Shown: positions 24,962 through 33,780, counted from the first letter of the stretch. The stretch is DNA of 64,000 nucleotides from Pseudomonas trivialis (GCF_001439805.1 NZ_JYLK01000015.1:62001-126000); one strand, 5' to 3'. Notes: a model not told the origin generated them from the sequence alone. Made by a program: numbers and translations.

Positions 24962-25786
24962 CTACTGAATCAGCTTCCAGTTTTTGTAGAAAACCCGACG
25001 CAGGGTAAACACGAGGCCGGCAAAACCGGCGATCACGGCGTTCAGCACCGAGGGCAGCATTGTCGGCCGCACGATGTCGATAAACAGGCAGTAACGCTTT
25101 GCGTCGTTCTTGTTGAAGGAGGCGTGCATCAGCGTGTCATCGAAAATAAACAGCGGGTCGTCGTGCCAGTAGTGTTTGTGTTTACCGACCTGGATGTACA
25201 CGCCTTCGTGGTGCGGTGCCGGCGCCATGTTGTAGAGCACGCGAAACATCATGCGCAGCGGGCCGAAGTGAAACGAGGTGGAGCGGTTTTCGTTGAACAC
25301 CGACACGCCGATGGTTTTCACGAACGGCAGCTTCTTGCGCAGTTGCGGAATATCCAACGTGGTTTCGATCGGACGGCCGTACCACTGGAAAAACAGCATG
25401 CCGCGCTTTTTCTCGGCCATGCGCGTATCCAGGTAGCCGATGATTTCATCCTTGTGGGCCATGGCGTCGTCGATCACCTGTTGCAGGTCGTCGCGCCAGG
25501 CCGGCGGCAGGTCATGCATCGTATAAACATGGCGATTGCGGCGGCTCAACAGGTCGAGCAGGGTGTTGAACGGTGCCAGCACCCAGGTATTGCGTCCGTT
25601 TCCGATGAAATATTTCTTGATGGTGTCACGGTCGTACAGGCCGTTGCGCAGGAAGTCATACACACCGCACACCAGCACCAGCCCAAGGAACGCCGCCGAG
25701 GTCAGCGGGAACAGGCCAATGATCAGCAGCACGCCTGCCACCCAGGCAAGCGACACTGCTCTTTTACGTAAAACGGACTTGCTCAT
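24962..25786 (-). CDS. aspartyl/asparaginyl beta-hydroxylase family protein, LpxO-like
   Basis: A 274-residue membrane protein: helices at about residues 10-45 and 240-260 bracket a cytoplasmic oxygenase domain. Iron/2-oxoglutarate features include SFHFGPLRMMFRVL (first His) and DDPLFIFDDTLMHASFN...RYCLFIDIVRP (second His and substrate/2OG Arg). This architecture fits LpxO, which 2-hydroxylates lipid A acyl chains. Other family members with peptide substrates cannot be excluded. An upstream in-frame ATG (25858) lacks an SD. Confidence 0.75.
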   Translation of the reverse strand: MSKSVLRKRAVSLAWVAGVLLIIGLFPLTSAAFLGLVLVCGVYDFLRNGLYDRDTIKKYFIGNGRNTWVLAPFNTLLDLLSRRNRHVYTMHDLPPAWRDDLQQVIDDAMAHKDEIIGYLDTRMAEKKRGMLFFQWYGRPIETTLDIPQLRKKLPFVKTIGVSVFNENRSTSFHFGPLRMMFRVLYNMAPAPHHEGVYIQVGKHKHYWHDDPLFIFDDTLMHASFNKNDAKRYCLFIDIVRPTMLPSVLNAVIAGFAGLVFTLRRVFYKNWKLIQ

Positions 25787-26103
25787 CAAACTCAGCTCCA
25801 GCGGGACGCCATTCGACAGGTCCGGATCCATGGCTGCGAGTGGTGGGTTTTGAAACATATTGAAACAATCCGTTCATGATAAAGGCGTTCTACCGTCAGC
25901 GGGCGTTTTAAGTAGTGGGAAATTGTGAAGACTGCGTTCAGTTTTTAACCCTAGCCGCACTTGGCAGGCTGTGCGGATTGGATTTTGTAAACGGAAGATT
26001 TGCGACTATCGTGACGCTTCGGTTTTTTGGGCGTCATAGACCGGTACGATTAAGTTGAATGGCCACCATTGGCCTTCGGCACCTTGGAAGAGGCAGAATT
26101 TTT
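25787..26103. other. intergenic region between lpxO-like gene and fabV
   Basis: 317 bases between divergent genes. The segment GACGC-...-GGGCGTC at about 26012-26034 can form a hairpin ahead of fabV. No gene is supported. Confidence 0.4.
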
Positions 26104-27297
26104 ATGATCATCAAACCGCGGGTTCGTGGCTTTATCTGTGTGACCGCTCACCCTGTTGGATGTGAAGCGAACGTCAAAGAGCAGATCGACTACGTGACTC
26201 AACATGGCGTCATCGAGGGCGGCCCCAAAAAGGTGCTGGTACTCGGCGCTTCCACTGGCTACGGCCTGGCCGCGCGCATCAGTGCCGCGTTTGGCTGTGG
26301 TGCCGATACCTTGGGCGTGTTTTTTGAGAAAGAAGGCGAAGAGGGCAAACTCAGTTCCGCCGGCTGGTACAACAGCGCGGCGTTCGAGAAGTTTGCCGTC
26401 GAGAAAGGCCTGTACGCCAAGAGCATCAACGGCGACGCGTTCTCCGACGAGATCAAGCGCCTGACCATCGACACCATCAAAAAGGACCTGGGCAAGATCG
26501 ACCTCGTGGTCTACAGCCTGGCCGCGCCGCGCCGTACCGACCCGCAGGGCGTGGTGCACACCTCCACCCTCAAGCCGATCGGCAAGGCCGTGACCCTGCG
26601 CGGTATCAACACCGACAAGGGCGTTGTGGTCGACACCACCCTTGAGCCGGCCACCCAGGAAGAAATCGACGGCACCGTGAAAGTCATGGGCGGCGAAGAC
26701 TGGCAGCTGTGGATCGACGCCCTGCGCGACGCCGACGTCCTGGCCGAAGGCGCCAAGACCACAGCGTTCACCTACCTCGGCGAGAAGCTGACCCAGGACA
26801 TCTACTGGAACGGTTCCATTGGCGAAGCCAAGAAAGACCTGGATAAAAAAGTCCTGACCCTGCGCGATAACCTCGCGGCGCTCAAGGGCGATGCCCGTGT
26901 GTCGGTGCTCAAGGCCGTGGTCACCCAGGCCAGCTCGGCGATCCCGATCATGCCGCTGTACCTGTCGCTGCTGTTCAAGGTGATGAAAGAGCAGGGCACC
27001 CACGAAGGCTGCATCGAGCAGGTCTATGGCCTGTTCAAGGACAGCCTGTACGGCAGCGAGCCCAAGCTGGACGCCGATGGCCGTCTGCGCGCCGACCTGG
27101 CCGAGCTGGAACCAAAGGTCCAGGACGCCGTGGCCGCGCTGTGGAACCAGGTGACCGATGACAACGTCAACGAGATCAGCGATTTTGCCGGCTACAAGGC
27201 TGAGTTCCTGCGCTTGTTCGGTTTTGAGGTCGACGGCGTGGACTACGAGGCCGACGTGAACCCGACCGTGAAGATCAATGGTTTGATCCAGGCCTGA
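26104..27297 (+). CDS. fabV: enoyl-[acyl-carrier-protein] reductase FabV
   Basis: A 397-residue reductase for the last step of fatty acid elongation. MIIKPRVRGFICVTAHPVGCEANV is the FabV N terminus, VLVLGASTGYGLAARISAAFG the NADH fold, and YLGEKLTQDIYWNGSIGEAKKDLDKK holds the Y-x8-K active pair typical of FabV rather than FabI. FabV is insensitive to triclosan in Pseudomonas. A frame extension of 15 codons upstream was rejected. A palindrome with T run follows. Confidence 0.95.
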   Translation: MIIKPRVRGFICVTAHPVGCEANVKEQIDYVTQHGVIEGGPKKVLVLGASTGYGLAARISAAFGCGADTLGVFFEKEGEEGKLSSAGWYNSAAFEKFAVEKGLYAKSINGDAFSDEIKRLTIDTIKKDLGKIDLVVYSLAAPRRTDPQGVVHTSTLKPIGKAVTLRGINTDKGVVVDTTLEPATQEEIDGTVKVMGGEDWQLWIDALRDADVLAEGAKTTAFTYLGEKLTQDIYWNGSIGEAKKDLDKKVLTLRDNLAALKGDARVSVLKAVVTQASSAIPIMPLYLSLLFKVMKEQGTHEGCIEQVYGLFKDSLYGSEPKLDADGRLRADLAELEPKVQDAVAALWNQVTDDNVNEISDFAGYKAEFLRLFGFEVDGVDYEADVNPTVKINGLIQA

Positions 27298-27311
27298 GAC
27301 GCGGTTTAAAC

Positions 27312-27347
27312 AATGTGGGAAGGGACCAGCCCCTCCCACATTTTTTG
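27312..27347 (+). terminator. REP-derived terminator after fabV
   Basis: AATGTGGGA and TCCCACATT (27334-27342) form a nine-base-pair stem with inner GGG/CCC pairing, followed directly by a T run. The sequence belongs to the same palindrome family as the REP units, apparently doubling as terminator. Confidence 0.6.
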
Positions 27348-27444
27348 TGTTTTTCAGAAGCGTCTTACATGCTGACGCGCAGCTCCCGCCTCACAGACTC
27401 TGCCAGACTCCTTTGGCTATCACGCCATGCCAACGGAGGATCTG

Positions 27445-28068
27445 ATGACGATTCGCGCAGTAGTTTTCGATTTCGGCGGTGTCCTGTTTGACTGGAGCCC
27501 GCTGCACCTGTACCGCAAGCTGATTGCCAACGACCATGAACGCCAGTGGTTCCTGGACAATATCTGCACCCAGGCCTGGAACACCGAGCAGGACGCCGGT
27601 CGCCCCCTGGCCGAGGCCACCCGCACGCTGGTTGACCAGTATCCGCACCACGAAACCCTGATCCGCGCCTACTACGACCGCTGGCCTGAAATGCTGCGTG
27701 GCCCATTGCCCGAAGGCGTGGCGATCCTCAAGGCTTTGCACGCCGTCAATATGCCGTTGTTCGGGCTTACCAACTGGTCCGCTGAAACCTTCCCCTACGC
27801 CCGCGCCAACTACCCGTTCCTGCAGTGTCTGCGCGATATCGTCGTGTCCGGCGAGTTGAAGCTGATCAAGCCCGATCCCGCGATCTATCACGCCAGCCTC
27901 GGACAGGTGCGCGCCCATCTGCCGGATATCCAGGCGGGAGAAGTGGTGTTTATCGATGATGTGGCCGGCAACGTCGAGGCCGCCATCGCACTGGGCTGGC
28001 AGGGCATTCATCATGTGTCGGCCGAGCGCACCGCCGCGCAGTTGCGTGAGTTGGGTGTGGGCTTTTAA
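27445..28068 (+). CDS. HAD-superfamily hydrolase (YihX/haloacid-dehalogenase-like)
   Basis: A 207-residue HAD protein. Motif I is VVFDFGGVLFDW, motif II GLTNWS, the motif III lysine ELKLIKPDPAIY, and motif IV VFIDDVAGNVEAA. The first catalytic Asp is present but the second position of DxD is Gly, as in the YihX and epoxide-hydrolase N-terminal subgroup. GGAGG is five bases before the ATG. The substrate is unknown; sugar phosphates are plausible from YihX. Confidence 0.82.
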   Translation: MTIRAVVFDFGGVLFDWSPLHLYRKLIANDHERQWFLDNICTQAWNTEQDAGRPLAEATRTLVDQYPHHETLIRAYYDRWPEMLRGPLPEGVAILKALHAVNMPLFGLTNWSAETFPYARANYPFLQCLRDIVVSGELKLIKPDPAIYHASLGQVRAHLPDIQAGEVVFIDDVAGNVEAAIALGWQGIHHVSAERTAAQLRELGVGF

Positions 28069-28079
28069 TGCAGTCTCAC

Positions 28080-28107
28080 TGTGGGAGGCAGCAATCCCCC
28101 TCCCACA
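28080..28107. repeat. short REP-like palindrome
   Basis: TGTGGGAG and CTCCCACA pair around AGGCAGCAATCC-type filler, between the HAD gene and the convergent punR gene. Confidence 0.5.
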
Positions 28108-28124
28108 GGGGACCAGTGTGATCC

Positions 28125-29039
28125 TCAAAGGTCTGCGCCATTGAGCCACTCCTGGTTCAGCGTTTCGGTGTCTCCCAGGTACTCCAGCAACCATGCCATG
28201 GCCGGCGACAGTCTGTTCTGCGCCCAGGCCACGCACGAGGGGCTCGCGGGGAAGGGCCGGTGCAGTTGCAGCGCCATCAACTCGCCACGCTCGATCCACG
28301 GCAACACCTGATGCGCCGGTGCCATGCCGACGCACAGACCGTCGCGCAGGCAGTCGATGGCCGAGGACCAGTTGGGCACCACCAGCCGCCGTTGATTGTC
28401 CAGGGTCCAGGTGTCGCGCTTGGGCAGGTTGCGAGAGGTATCGGTCATGCACAGCGAGGCGAACGGGCGCAGTTGATCGTCGCTGAGCAAGCCGTTCACT
28501 GCCGCCAACGGATGCCTGGCGCTGACCACGCACAGCCAGTTCATAAGGCCCATGTCACGAAAGGTGAAATGGCTGGCCACCGGCACTGCGCTGGTGGCGC
28601 CGATCACGATGTCGGTGCGCTCATCGGCGAGGGCGTCCCACACGCCGTTGTACACCTCGTATTCCAGCAACAACTCCACGTCGGGAAACTGCCGGTAGAA
28701 ATCCAGTACCAACTGCCGACAGCGCTGCGGTTTGACGATGGAATCCACCGCCACCTTCAACTGACCGCTCCAGCCATTGGCCACCTGCTGGCACAAGCGC
28801 CGGGTGCCGAGCATTTTCTTCATCACGCCACGGGCTTCATCAATGAACAGACGGCCGGCGGGTGTCAGTTCCACATCCCGGTGGCGGCGGATGAACAGCG
28901 GCACCGCCAGCCATTCTTCGAGTTGCCGCACGGTGTAGCTGATGGCAGACGGCACACGGTGCAGTTCCTGGGCGGCGGCGCTGAAGCTGCCATGACGCGC
29001 CACGGCGTCCACCACATCCAAGGAGTATTCGGACCACAT
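28125..29039 (-). CDS. punR: LysR-family regulator PunR
   Basis: A 304-residue regulator that follows E. coli PunR (YdhB) closely along its whole length: MWSEYSLDVVDAVARHGSFSAAAQELHRVPSAISYTVRQLEEWLAVPLF at the N terminus, GWSGQLKVAVDSIVKP, FNGVWDAL-type YNGVWDAL, and WLLEYLGDTETLNQEWL at the C terminus. PunR activates the purine exporter punC in E. coli. Here it is divergent from a punC homologue with a 123-base spacer, which supports the same pairing. Confidence 0.88.
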   Translation of the reverse strand: MWSEYSLDVVDAVARHGSFSAAAQELHRVPSAISYTVRQLEEWLAVPLFIRRHRDVELTPAGRLFIDEARGVMKKMLGTRRLCQQVANGWSGQLKVAVDSIVKPQRCRQLVLDFYRQFPDVELLLEYEVYNGVWDALADERTDIVIGATSAVPVASHFTFRDMGLMNWLCVVSARHPLAAVNGLLSDDQLRPFASLCMTDTSRNLPKRDTWTLDNQRRLVVPNWSSAIDCLRDGLCVGMAPAHQVLPWIERGELMALQLHRPFPASPSCVAWAQNRLSPAMAWLLEYLGDTETLNQEWLNGADL

Positions 29040-29162
29040 GAGCGGTTGCCTTCAAATTAGTTGATAGGAATGTCCAATTATTCTCGCTTCACACAGGATT
29101 TGTCAGCTTCATAATGGGCGTCAGTCAGCAAATAGTTTGATGGCAAGGTAGAAAAGGCTTCA

Positions 29163-30353
29163 ATGAAAAATTCGTTTGGTTTTATCGGGTATCTGGCGGG
29201 GCTGAGCATGCTCGGTTATCTCGCCATGGACATGTACTTGCCGGCGTTCGGCGCCATGGGCGAGCAGTTGCAGATCGGCGCGGGCGCCGTGGGCGCCAGT
29301 CTGAGTGTTTTCCTCGCAGGGTTTGCCGTGGGGCAGCTGCTGTGGGGGCCGCTGTCGGACCGCCTGGGGCGCAAGCCGATCCTGCTGACAGGCCTGAGCC
29401 TGTTCGTGCTGGGTTGTGCCGGGATGTTCTGGGTCGAGACCGCGCCGCAGTTGCTGGCCTTGCGTTTCATCCAGGCCATTGGCGTGTGTGCCGCCGCCGT
29501 GAGCTGGCAAGCGCTGGTGATCGACCGTTACCCGGCCGACAAGGCCCATCGCGTGTTTGCCAGCATCATGCCGCTGATGTCGCTGTCGCCGGCCCTGGCG
29601 CCGCTGTTGGGGGCGATGGTGTTGAACCATTTCGGCTGGCAGGCGATTTTCGCGGTGTTGCTCGGGGTGTCGCTGGTGTTGCTGTTGCCCACCTTGTTCC
29701 TGTGCAGCCCGCCGAAACGCCCTGCAGACAAACCGGCGGTACGCCTCGGCTACGGGCAGTTGCTCACCTCGCGGGTGTTCACCGGCAATGTGATGATCTT
29801 TGCCGCGTGCTCCGCAAGCTTCTTCTCTTGGCTCACCGCTTCGCCGTTCATCCTCGGGGGCATGGGCTACAGCCCCGGCGATATTGGCCTGAGCTATATA
29901 GTGCCGACGCTGGCCTTCCTGATCGGTGGCTACAGTTGCCGCAGTGCCCTGCAACGCTTCGAAGGCAAGGCGCTGCTGCCGTGGCTGCTGGTGGCGTATT
30001 GCATCAGCATGGTGGCGCTTTATCTGGTCGCGACCTTTACCGTGCCGACCCTCACCACCTTGCTGATTCCCTTTTGCCTCATGGCGTTGGTCAACGGTGC
30101 GAGCTACCCCATCGTGGTGGCGAACGCGCTGATGCCGTTCGCGGAAAATTCCGGCAAGGCGGCGGCGCTGCAAAACACGTTGCAGTTGGGCCTGTGTTTT
30201 CTCGGCAGCCTGCTGGTGTCGTCGCTGCTCGACCAGCCGCTGATGATCACCGTGAGCGTGATGCTGGCAACCGCACCGGTGGCGGTGTTGGGTTATTGGC
30301 TGGCGCGGCCGAGAACTGAGTGCGGCATGCTGGCGAGTGATATGTCCGGTTGA
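29163..30353 (+). CDS. punC: MFS purine nucleoside exporter PunC
   Basis: A 396-residue Bcr/CflA-type MFS transporter with 12 helices. GYLAMDMYLPAFGAMGEQL opens the first helix with the DxYLPA pattern, and GQLLWGPLSDRLGRKPILLTGL is MFS motif A. The divergent PunR gene identifies it as the YdhC/PunC homologue; E. coli PunC exports adenosine and related purines. AAGG precedes the ATG. The stop is followed immediately by palindromes in front of a nucleobase permease. Confidence 0.82.
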   Translation: MKNSFGFIGYLAGLSMLGYLAMDMYLPAFGAMGEQLQIGAGAVGASLSVFLAGFAVGQLLWGPLSDRLGRKPILLTGLSLFVLGCAGMFWVETAPQLLALRFIQAIGVCAAAVSWQALVIDRYPADKAHRVFASIMPLMSLSPALAPLLGAMVLNHFGWQAIFAVLLGVSLVLLLPTLFLCSPPKRPADKPAVRLGYGQLLTSRVFTGNVMIFAACSASFFSWLTASPFILGGMGYSPGDIGLSYIVPTLAFLIGGYSCRSALQRFEGKALLPWLLVAYCISMVALYLVATFTVPTLTTLLIPFCLMALVNGASYPIVVANALMPFAENSGKAAALQNTLQLGLCFLGSLLVSSLLDQPLMITVSVMLATAPVAVLGYWLARPRTECGMLASDMSG

Positions 30354-30380
30354 TTGTATACAACTATATGGACATATAGT
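30354..30380 (+). promoter_or_regulatory. two perfect palindromes upstream of the NCS2 permease
   Basis: TTGTATACAA (30354-30363) is a perfect ten-base palindrome and fits the GntR/FadR-type half-site pattern (TGTATACA). Overlapping by one base is ACTATATG-GA-CATATAGT (30363-30380), a perfect eight-base-arm dyad. A further TTGCATACA resembling the first lies at 30387. They begin one base after the punC stop and end 50 bases before the permease ATG. An operator is inferred; the regulator is not identified. Confidence 0.55.
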
Positions 30381-30430
30381 CTTTACATTGCATACAGTGG
30401 TCTCACAACAAAAACAGAGACCCTCTCACC

Positions 30431-31933
30431 ATGACTATCCCGAAGGCATCACCGCAGCGGCCAGAAGATGAGAATCTGGGCATCGCCGCCAACCTGGCGT
30501 ACGGCCTGCAGCATGTGCTGACCATGTACGGCGGTATTGTTGCCGTACCGCTGATCGTCGGCCAGGCGGCCGGGTTGGCGCCGGCACAGATTGGTCTGCT
30601 GATCGCCGCATCGCTGTTTGCCGGTGGCTTGGCGACCCTGCTGCAGACCCTGGGTGTGCCGTTTTTCGGTTGTCAGTTGCCACTGGTGCAGGGCGTGTCG
30701 TTCGCGGGCGTGGCAACCATGGTGGCGATTATCGGCAACGACGGTGCGGCGGGGTTGCCGGCGGTGTTCGGCGCGGTGATGGCCGCGTCGCTTATCGGCT
30801 TGTTGATCACCCCAGTGTTCTCGCGGATCACCCGTTTTTTTCCACCGCTGGTGACCGGCATCGTGATCACCACCATCGGCCTGACCTTGATGCCCGTGGC
30901 CGCGCGCTGGGCCATGGGCGGCAACAGCCAGGCGGCAGACTTCGGCAGCGTGCCGAATATCGGCCTGGCTGCACTGACCCTGGTATTGGTGCTGTTGCTG
31001 AGCAAGGTTGGCAGCGCGGCCATCTCACGGTTGTCGATCCTGCTGGCGATGGTCATCGGCACCGTGATCGCGGTGGTGCTCGGCATGGCGGATTTTTCCG
31101 GCGTGACCCAGGGGCCGATGTTCGGTTTTCCCACTCCCTTGCACTTCGGCATGCCCACCTTTCAGGTGGCCGCGATCCTTTCCATGTGCATCGTGGTGAT
31201 GGTGACGCTGGTGGAAACCTCGGCGGACATCCTCGCGGTGGGTGAGATCATCGACACCCGGGTCGACGCCAAACGCCTGGGCAATGGCCTGCGTGCCGAC
31301 ATGCTGTCGAGCCTGTTCGCGCCGATCTTCGGCTCGTTCACCCAAAGCGCGTTCGCCCAGAACGTGGGGCTGGTGGCCGTTACCGGGGTGAAGAGCCGCT
31401 GTGTGGTGGCGACGGGCGGGGCGTTCCTGGTGATCCTCGGCCTGTTGCCGTTCATGGGCCGGGTGATTGCCGCCGTGCCCACGTCGGTGCTGGGCGGCGC
31501 GGGCATCGTGTTGTTTGGCACCGTGGCGGCCAGCGGTATTCGCACGCTGTCGAAGGTGGATTACCGCAATAACATGAACCTGATCATCGTCGCCACGTCC
31601 ATCGGTTTTGGCATGATTCCGATTGCCGCGCCGAGCTTCTATGACCAGTTCCCCGGCTGGTTCGCAACCATTTTTCATTCAGGGATAAGTTCGTCGGCGA
31701 TCATGGCGATTGTGCTGAACCTGGCGTTCAATCACTTCACCGCCGGCAACTCGGACCAGCAGTCTGTGTTCGTGGCCGGCACCGAGCGCAGGCTGTGTTT
31801 TCACGATGTGGCGGCGTTGCGTGATGGCGATTATTTTCGCGGCGGCAAGCTGTTTGATGCCGAAGGGAAGGAGGTTCCGTTGTTGGCCGACATTCCAGGG
31901 AAAACAGCGAAACCTGAAATCACTGAGGTCTGA
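30431..31933 (+). CDS. nucleobase:cation symporter-2 (uric acid/xanthine permease)
   Basis: A 500-residue NCS2/NAT permease with about 14 helices. Start: NLAYGLQHVLTMYGGIVAVPLIVG. The NAT signature region reads SAFAQNVGLVAVTGVKSR (Q/E/P-x-N-x-G-x4-T-x-x-x-S/T/R), and VTLVETSADILAVGEI carries the conserved Glu. The pattern is that of UacT/XanQ/PbuX-like purine permeases. It probably imports uric acid or xanthine with protons. It has its own promoter region with palindromes, rather than being co-transcribed with punC. Confidence 0.85.
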   Translation: MTIPKASPQRPEDENLGIAANLAYGLQHVLTMYGGIVAVPLIVGQAAGLAPAQIGLLIAASLFAGGLATLLQTLGVPFFGCQLPLVQGVSFAGVATMVAIIGNDGAAGLPAVFGAVMAASLIGLLITPVFSRITRFFPPLVTGIVITTIGLTLMPVAARWAMGGNSQAADFGSVPNIGLAALTLVLVLLLSKVGSAAISRLSILLAMVIGTVIAVVLGMADFSGVTQGPMFGFPTPLHFGMPTFQVAAILSMCIVVMVTLVETSADILAVGEIIDTRVDAKRLGNGLRADMLSSLFAPIFGSFTQSAFAQNVGLVAVTGVKSRCVVATGGAFLVILGLLPFMGRVIAAVPTSVLGGAGIVLFGTVAASGIRTLSKVDYRNNMNLIIVATSIGFGMIPIAAPSFYDQFPGWFATIFHSGISSSAIMAIVLNLAFNHFTAGNSDQQSVFVAGTERRLCFHDVAALRDGDYFRGGKLFDAEGKEVPLLADIPGKTAKPEITEV

Positions 31934-31963
31934 ATGCGAGAGGGGGATTGCCCCCCCTCGCAT
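31934..31963. terminator. hairpin between convergent permease and peptidase genes
   Basis: ATGCGAG-AGGGGG and CCCCC-CTCGCAT pair in the 37-base gap between convergent stops. No T run, so it may be a REP remnant acting as a weak terminator. Confidence 0.5.
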
Positions 31964-31970
31964 CACCTGT

Positions 31971-32903
31971 TCAACCGGCCTTGAGTTCAGCGTGCCGTAC
32001 CGAACACACCTCATCCAGAAACTTCACCACCGTGCCCATGCACGCCTGGCGTTCTTCCACATGGGGCATGTGGCTGGAGTCCTCAAACAGTGCCCAGCGC
32101 ACGTCGGCGATCTCATCCAGAAACGGCTTGACCACCAGCGGCGTGGCCTCATCGTGCCGCCCGGAGATCACCAGCGTCGGCACGTTGATCGCCGACAGCC
32201 GGCCGATCACGTTCCAATCCTTCAAGCTGCCGATCACATGGAACTCGGTCGGGCCGCTCATGGCGTGGTACACCGTTGGGTCGGCGTCGACCTGGGCGAA
32301 GGTGCGCGCCACTTCTTCGGGCCACGGGTTGACCCGGCACACGTGCTGGTCATAGAAAATTCGCGAAGCGGCAAGGTATTCCGGGTCCTGGTAGGTGCCG
32401 GCTGCTTCGTGCTTGAGCAGGGTTTCATCGACGCCTTCGGGCAGCAATTTACGCAGGCGGTTGGCTTCGCTGACCCAGGTGCGCATGCAGGTGGGCGAGT
32501 TGGCCGGGATGAATGCGCGCAAGCCCTTGGGTTGCGCAATGGCATGTTCGCTGCCGAGCATGCCGCCCCAGGATTGCCCGAGGATTGCGTAGTCATTGCT
32601 GATTTGCAGATGGTCGAGCAGGTTGTTCAGCTCGTCGAGGAACAGGCCGATGGTCCAGAAGGAGGGAGGCTTGTCGGGCAGGTGAGTGGAGCGGCCATTG
32701 CCCAGTTGATCGTAGTGGATCACCGCGTGACCGCTGGCGGCGACGTCCTTGAACGCGTCGACGTAATCATGGGTGCAACCGGGGCCACCATGAATAATGA
32801 CCAGCGGCGTACGCCCGGTGCTCAGGTCGCCGGTGACGCGGTACCAGGTCTGGTAGGCGCCGAAGGCCGCATAGCCTTCGCGGATTTTGTCGATGAATTC
32901 CAT
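31971..32903 (-). CDS. proline iminopeptidase-family alpha/beta hydrolase
   Basis: A 310-residue hydrolase. Features in order: oxyanion-hole HGGPGCTHDYVD at about residues 39-50, YDQLGNGRS, nucleophile elbow GQSWGG, SGRHDEATP (catalytic Asp) and SSHMPHVEE (catalytic His). This is the L-amino-acid amidase/proline iminopeptidase pattern (Pip). A lux-box-like dyad sits 60 bases upstream of its start, behind the 3' end of the LuxR gene. It matches the peptidase gene that accompanies plant-responsive LuxR solos. Confidence 0.88.
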   Translation of the reverse strand: MEFIDKIREGYAAFGAYQTWYRVTGDLSTGRTPLVIIHGGPGCTHDYVDAFKDVAASGHAVIHYDQLGNGRSTHLPDKPPSFWTIGLFLDELNNLLDHLQISNDYAILGQSWGGMLGSEHAIAQPKGLRAFIPANSPTCMRTWVSEANRLRKLLPEGVDETLLKHEAAGTYQDPEYLAASRIFYDQHVCRVNPWPEEVARTFAQVDADPTVYHAMSGPTEFHVIGSLKDWNVIGRLSAINVPTLVISGRHDEATPLVVKPFLDEIADVRWALFEDSSHMPHVEERQACMGTVVKFLDEVCSVRHAELKAG

Positions 32904-32962
32904 TTCGTACCCTGCTCTGAAAAAAGGATCAGGACTACGATAATTGGCCTGGACGATTCAGG

Positions 32963-32984
32963 TAACTAGCAAAACAGCTAGGTT
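32963..32984 (-). promoter_or_regulatory. lux-box-like dyad upstream of first peptidase gene
   Basis: TAACTA-N10-TAGGTT; the core CTA-N10-TAG and the full right half match the element at 33839-33860. It lies between the LuxR stop and the peptidase start. Likely binding site for the LuxR protein encoded next to it. Confidence 0.6.
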
Positions 32985-32994
32985 TTGCCGAGGG

Positions 32995-33780
32995 TCAGTC
33001 TTCCAGTAACCGGTAATGGCTGGCACGCACCACCGCCTGCACACGGTTCCTGGCCCCCAGTTTGTGCATCGCCGAGGCCAGGTGCAGGGTGACCACCGCC
33101 AGCGAGCGGCTTAATTGCGCAGCGATTTCGGCGGCGGTCATGCCCTCGGCGGCCCATTTGAGGCACTCACGTTCGCGTTTGGTCAGGTGAATATGCGGGT
33201 AGGTGCGCAGCTCTTTACTGAACAGCGGGTAGGCCGCTTCCTGCAAGGCGTGGGTAATCAGGCTGAAGTCGGACAGCGTGTGCCGGGCATCCTGCAGCAC
33301 CGCGCCGGCGTTGCCGGTGCGTAGGCCGGTCAGCGAAGCGAAGCCGCCGCGCGGCAAGTGGATGGGCACGCTGACGCCGCAGGTCAGTTGCTGGTCGTGC
33401 AGGTAGGAGGATACGGGGGCGTGGCAGGGGTCGATGATGGTTTGCAGCGCGGTCTCGGCCTTGGCCTCGTAGGACCAGACAAACGGCGATACCGTGCGCA
33501 AGGCCAGGTGCTGCACCGGATCGATCTGGTAAAACCCTTCGCTGCACCACAAGGCATGCCAGTCGGGCGGTGTGTTGCGCAGCTCCAGCACCGAGGGGGT
33601 GATCAGGCTGCCGTCGTGGTCGATCGGCACCGGGGTGTAATCGTATACCAGCGCATCGAAGCCCAGTTGCTGTGCAAGAAGAAATGTATTGTCCATCTGC
33701 TCATCCAGGCTCCTGCCCGGCATCAGACGATTGTTGAAGGCAGTTAGCTTGGCCAGCATCCGTTCTGCTCCCGAATTCAT
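32995..33780 (-). CDS. LuxR-solo transcriptional regulator (PipR/PsoR-type)
   Basis: A 261-residue regulator with an N-terminal autoinducer-binding domain and a C-terminal GerE-type helix-turn-helix (LTKRERECLKWAAEGMTAAEIAAQLSRSLAVVTLHLASAMHKLGARNRVQAV). No luxI gene is nearby. Aligned by eye to TraR around the invariant Asp-Pro (YQIDPV), the usual Tyr61 is Trp (ALWCSEGFYQIDP) while Trp57 seems kept. The Tyr61Trp change is a mark of plant-associated LuxR solos. Start codons at 33813, 33780 and 33759 are possible; the last has GGGAG. It is flanked by two peptidase genes and a peptide ABC transporter. Confidence 0.85.
   Translation of the reverse strand: MNSGAERMLAKLTAFNNRLMPGRSLDEQMDNTFLLAQQLGFDALVYDYTPVPIDHDGSLITPSVLELRNTPPDWHALWCSEGFYQIDPVQHLALRTVSPFVWSYEAKAETALQTIIDPCHAPVSSYLHDQQLTCGVSVPIHLPRGGFASLTGLRTGNAGAVLQDARHTLSDFSLITHALQEAAYPLFSKELRTYPHIHLTKRERECLKWAAEGMTAAEIAAQLSRSLAVVTLHLASAMHKLGARNRVQAVVRASHYRLLED

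Noticed and set aside
27445..28068. Calling this HAD gene a haloacid dehalogenase
   Set aside because: The Asp-Phe-Gly motif and the general pattern fit YihX-like phosphatases at least as well; no dehalogenase-specific residues could be confirmed.
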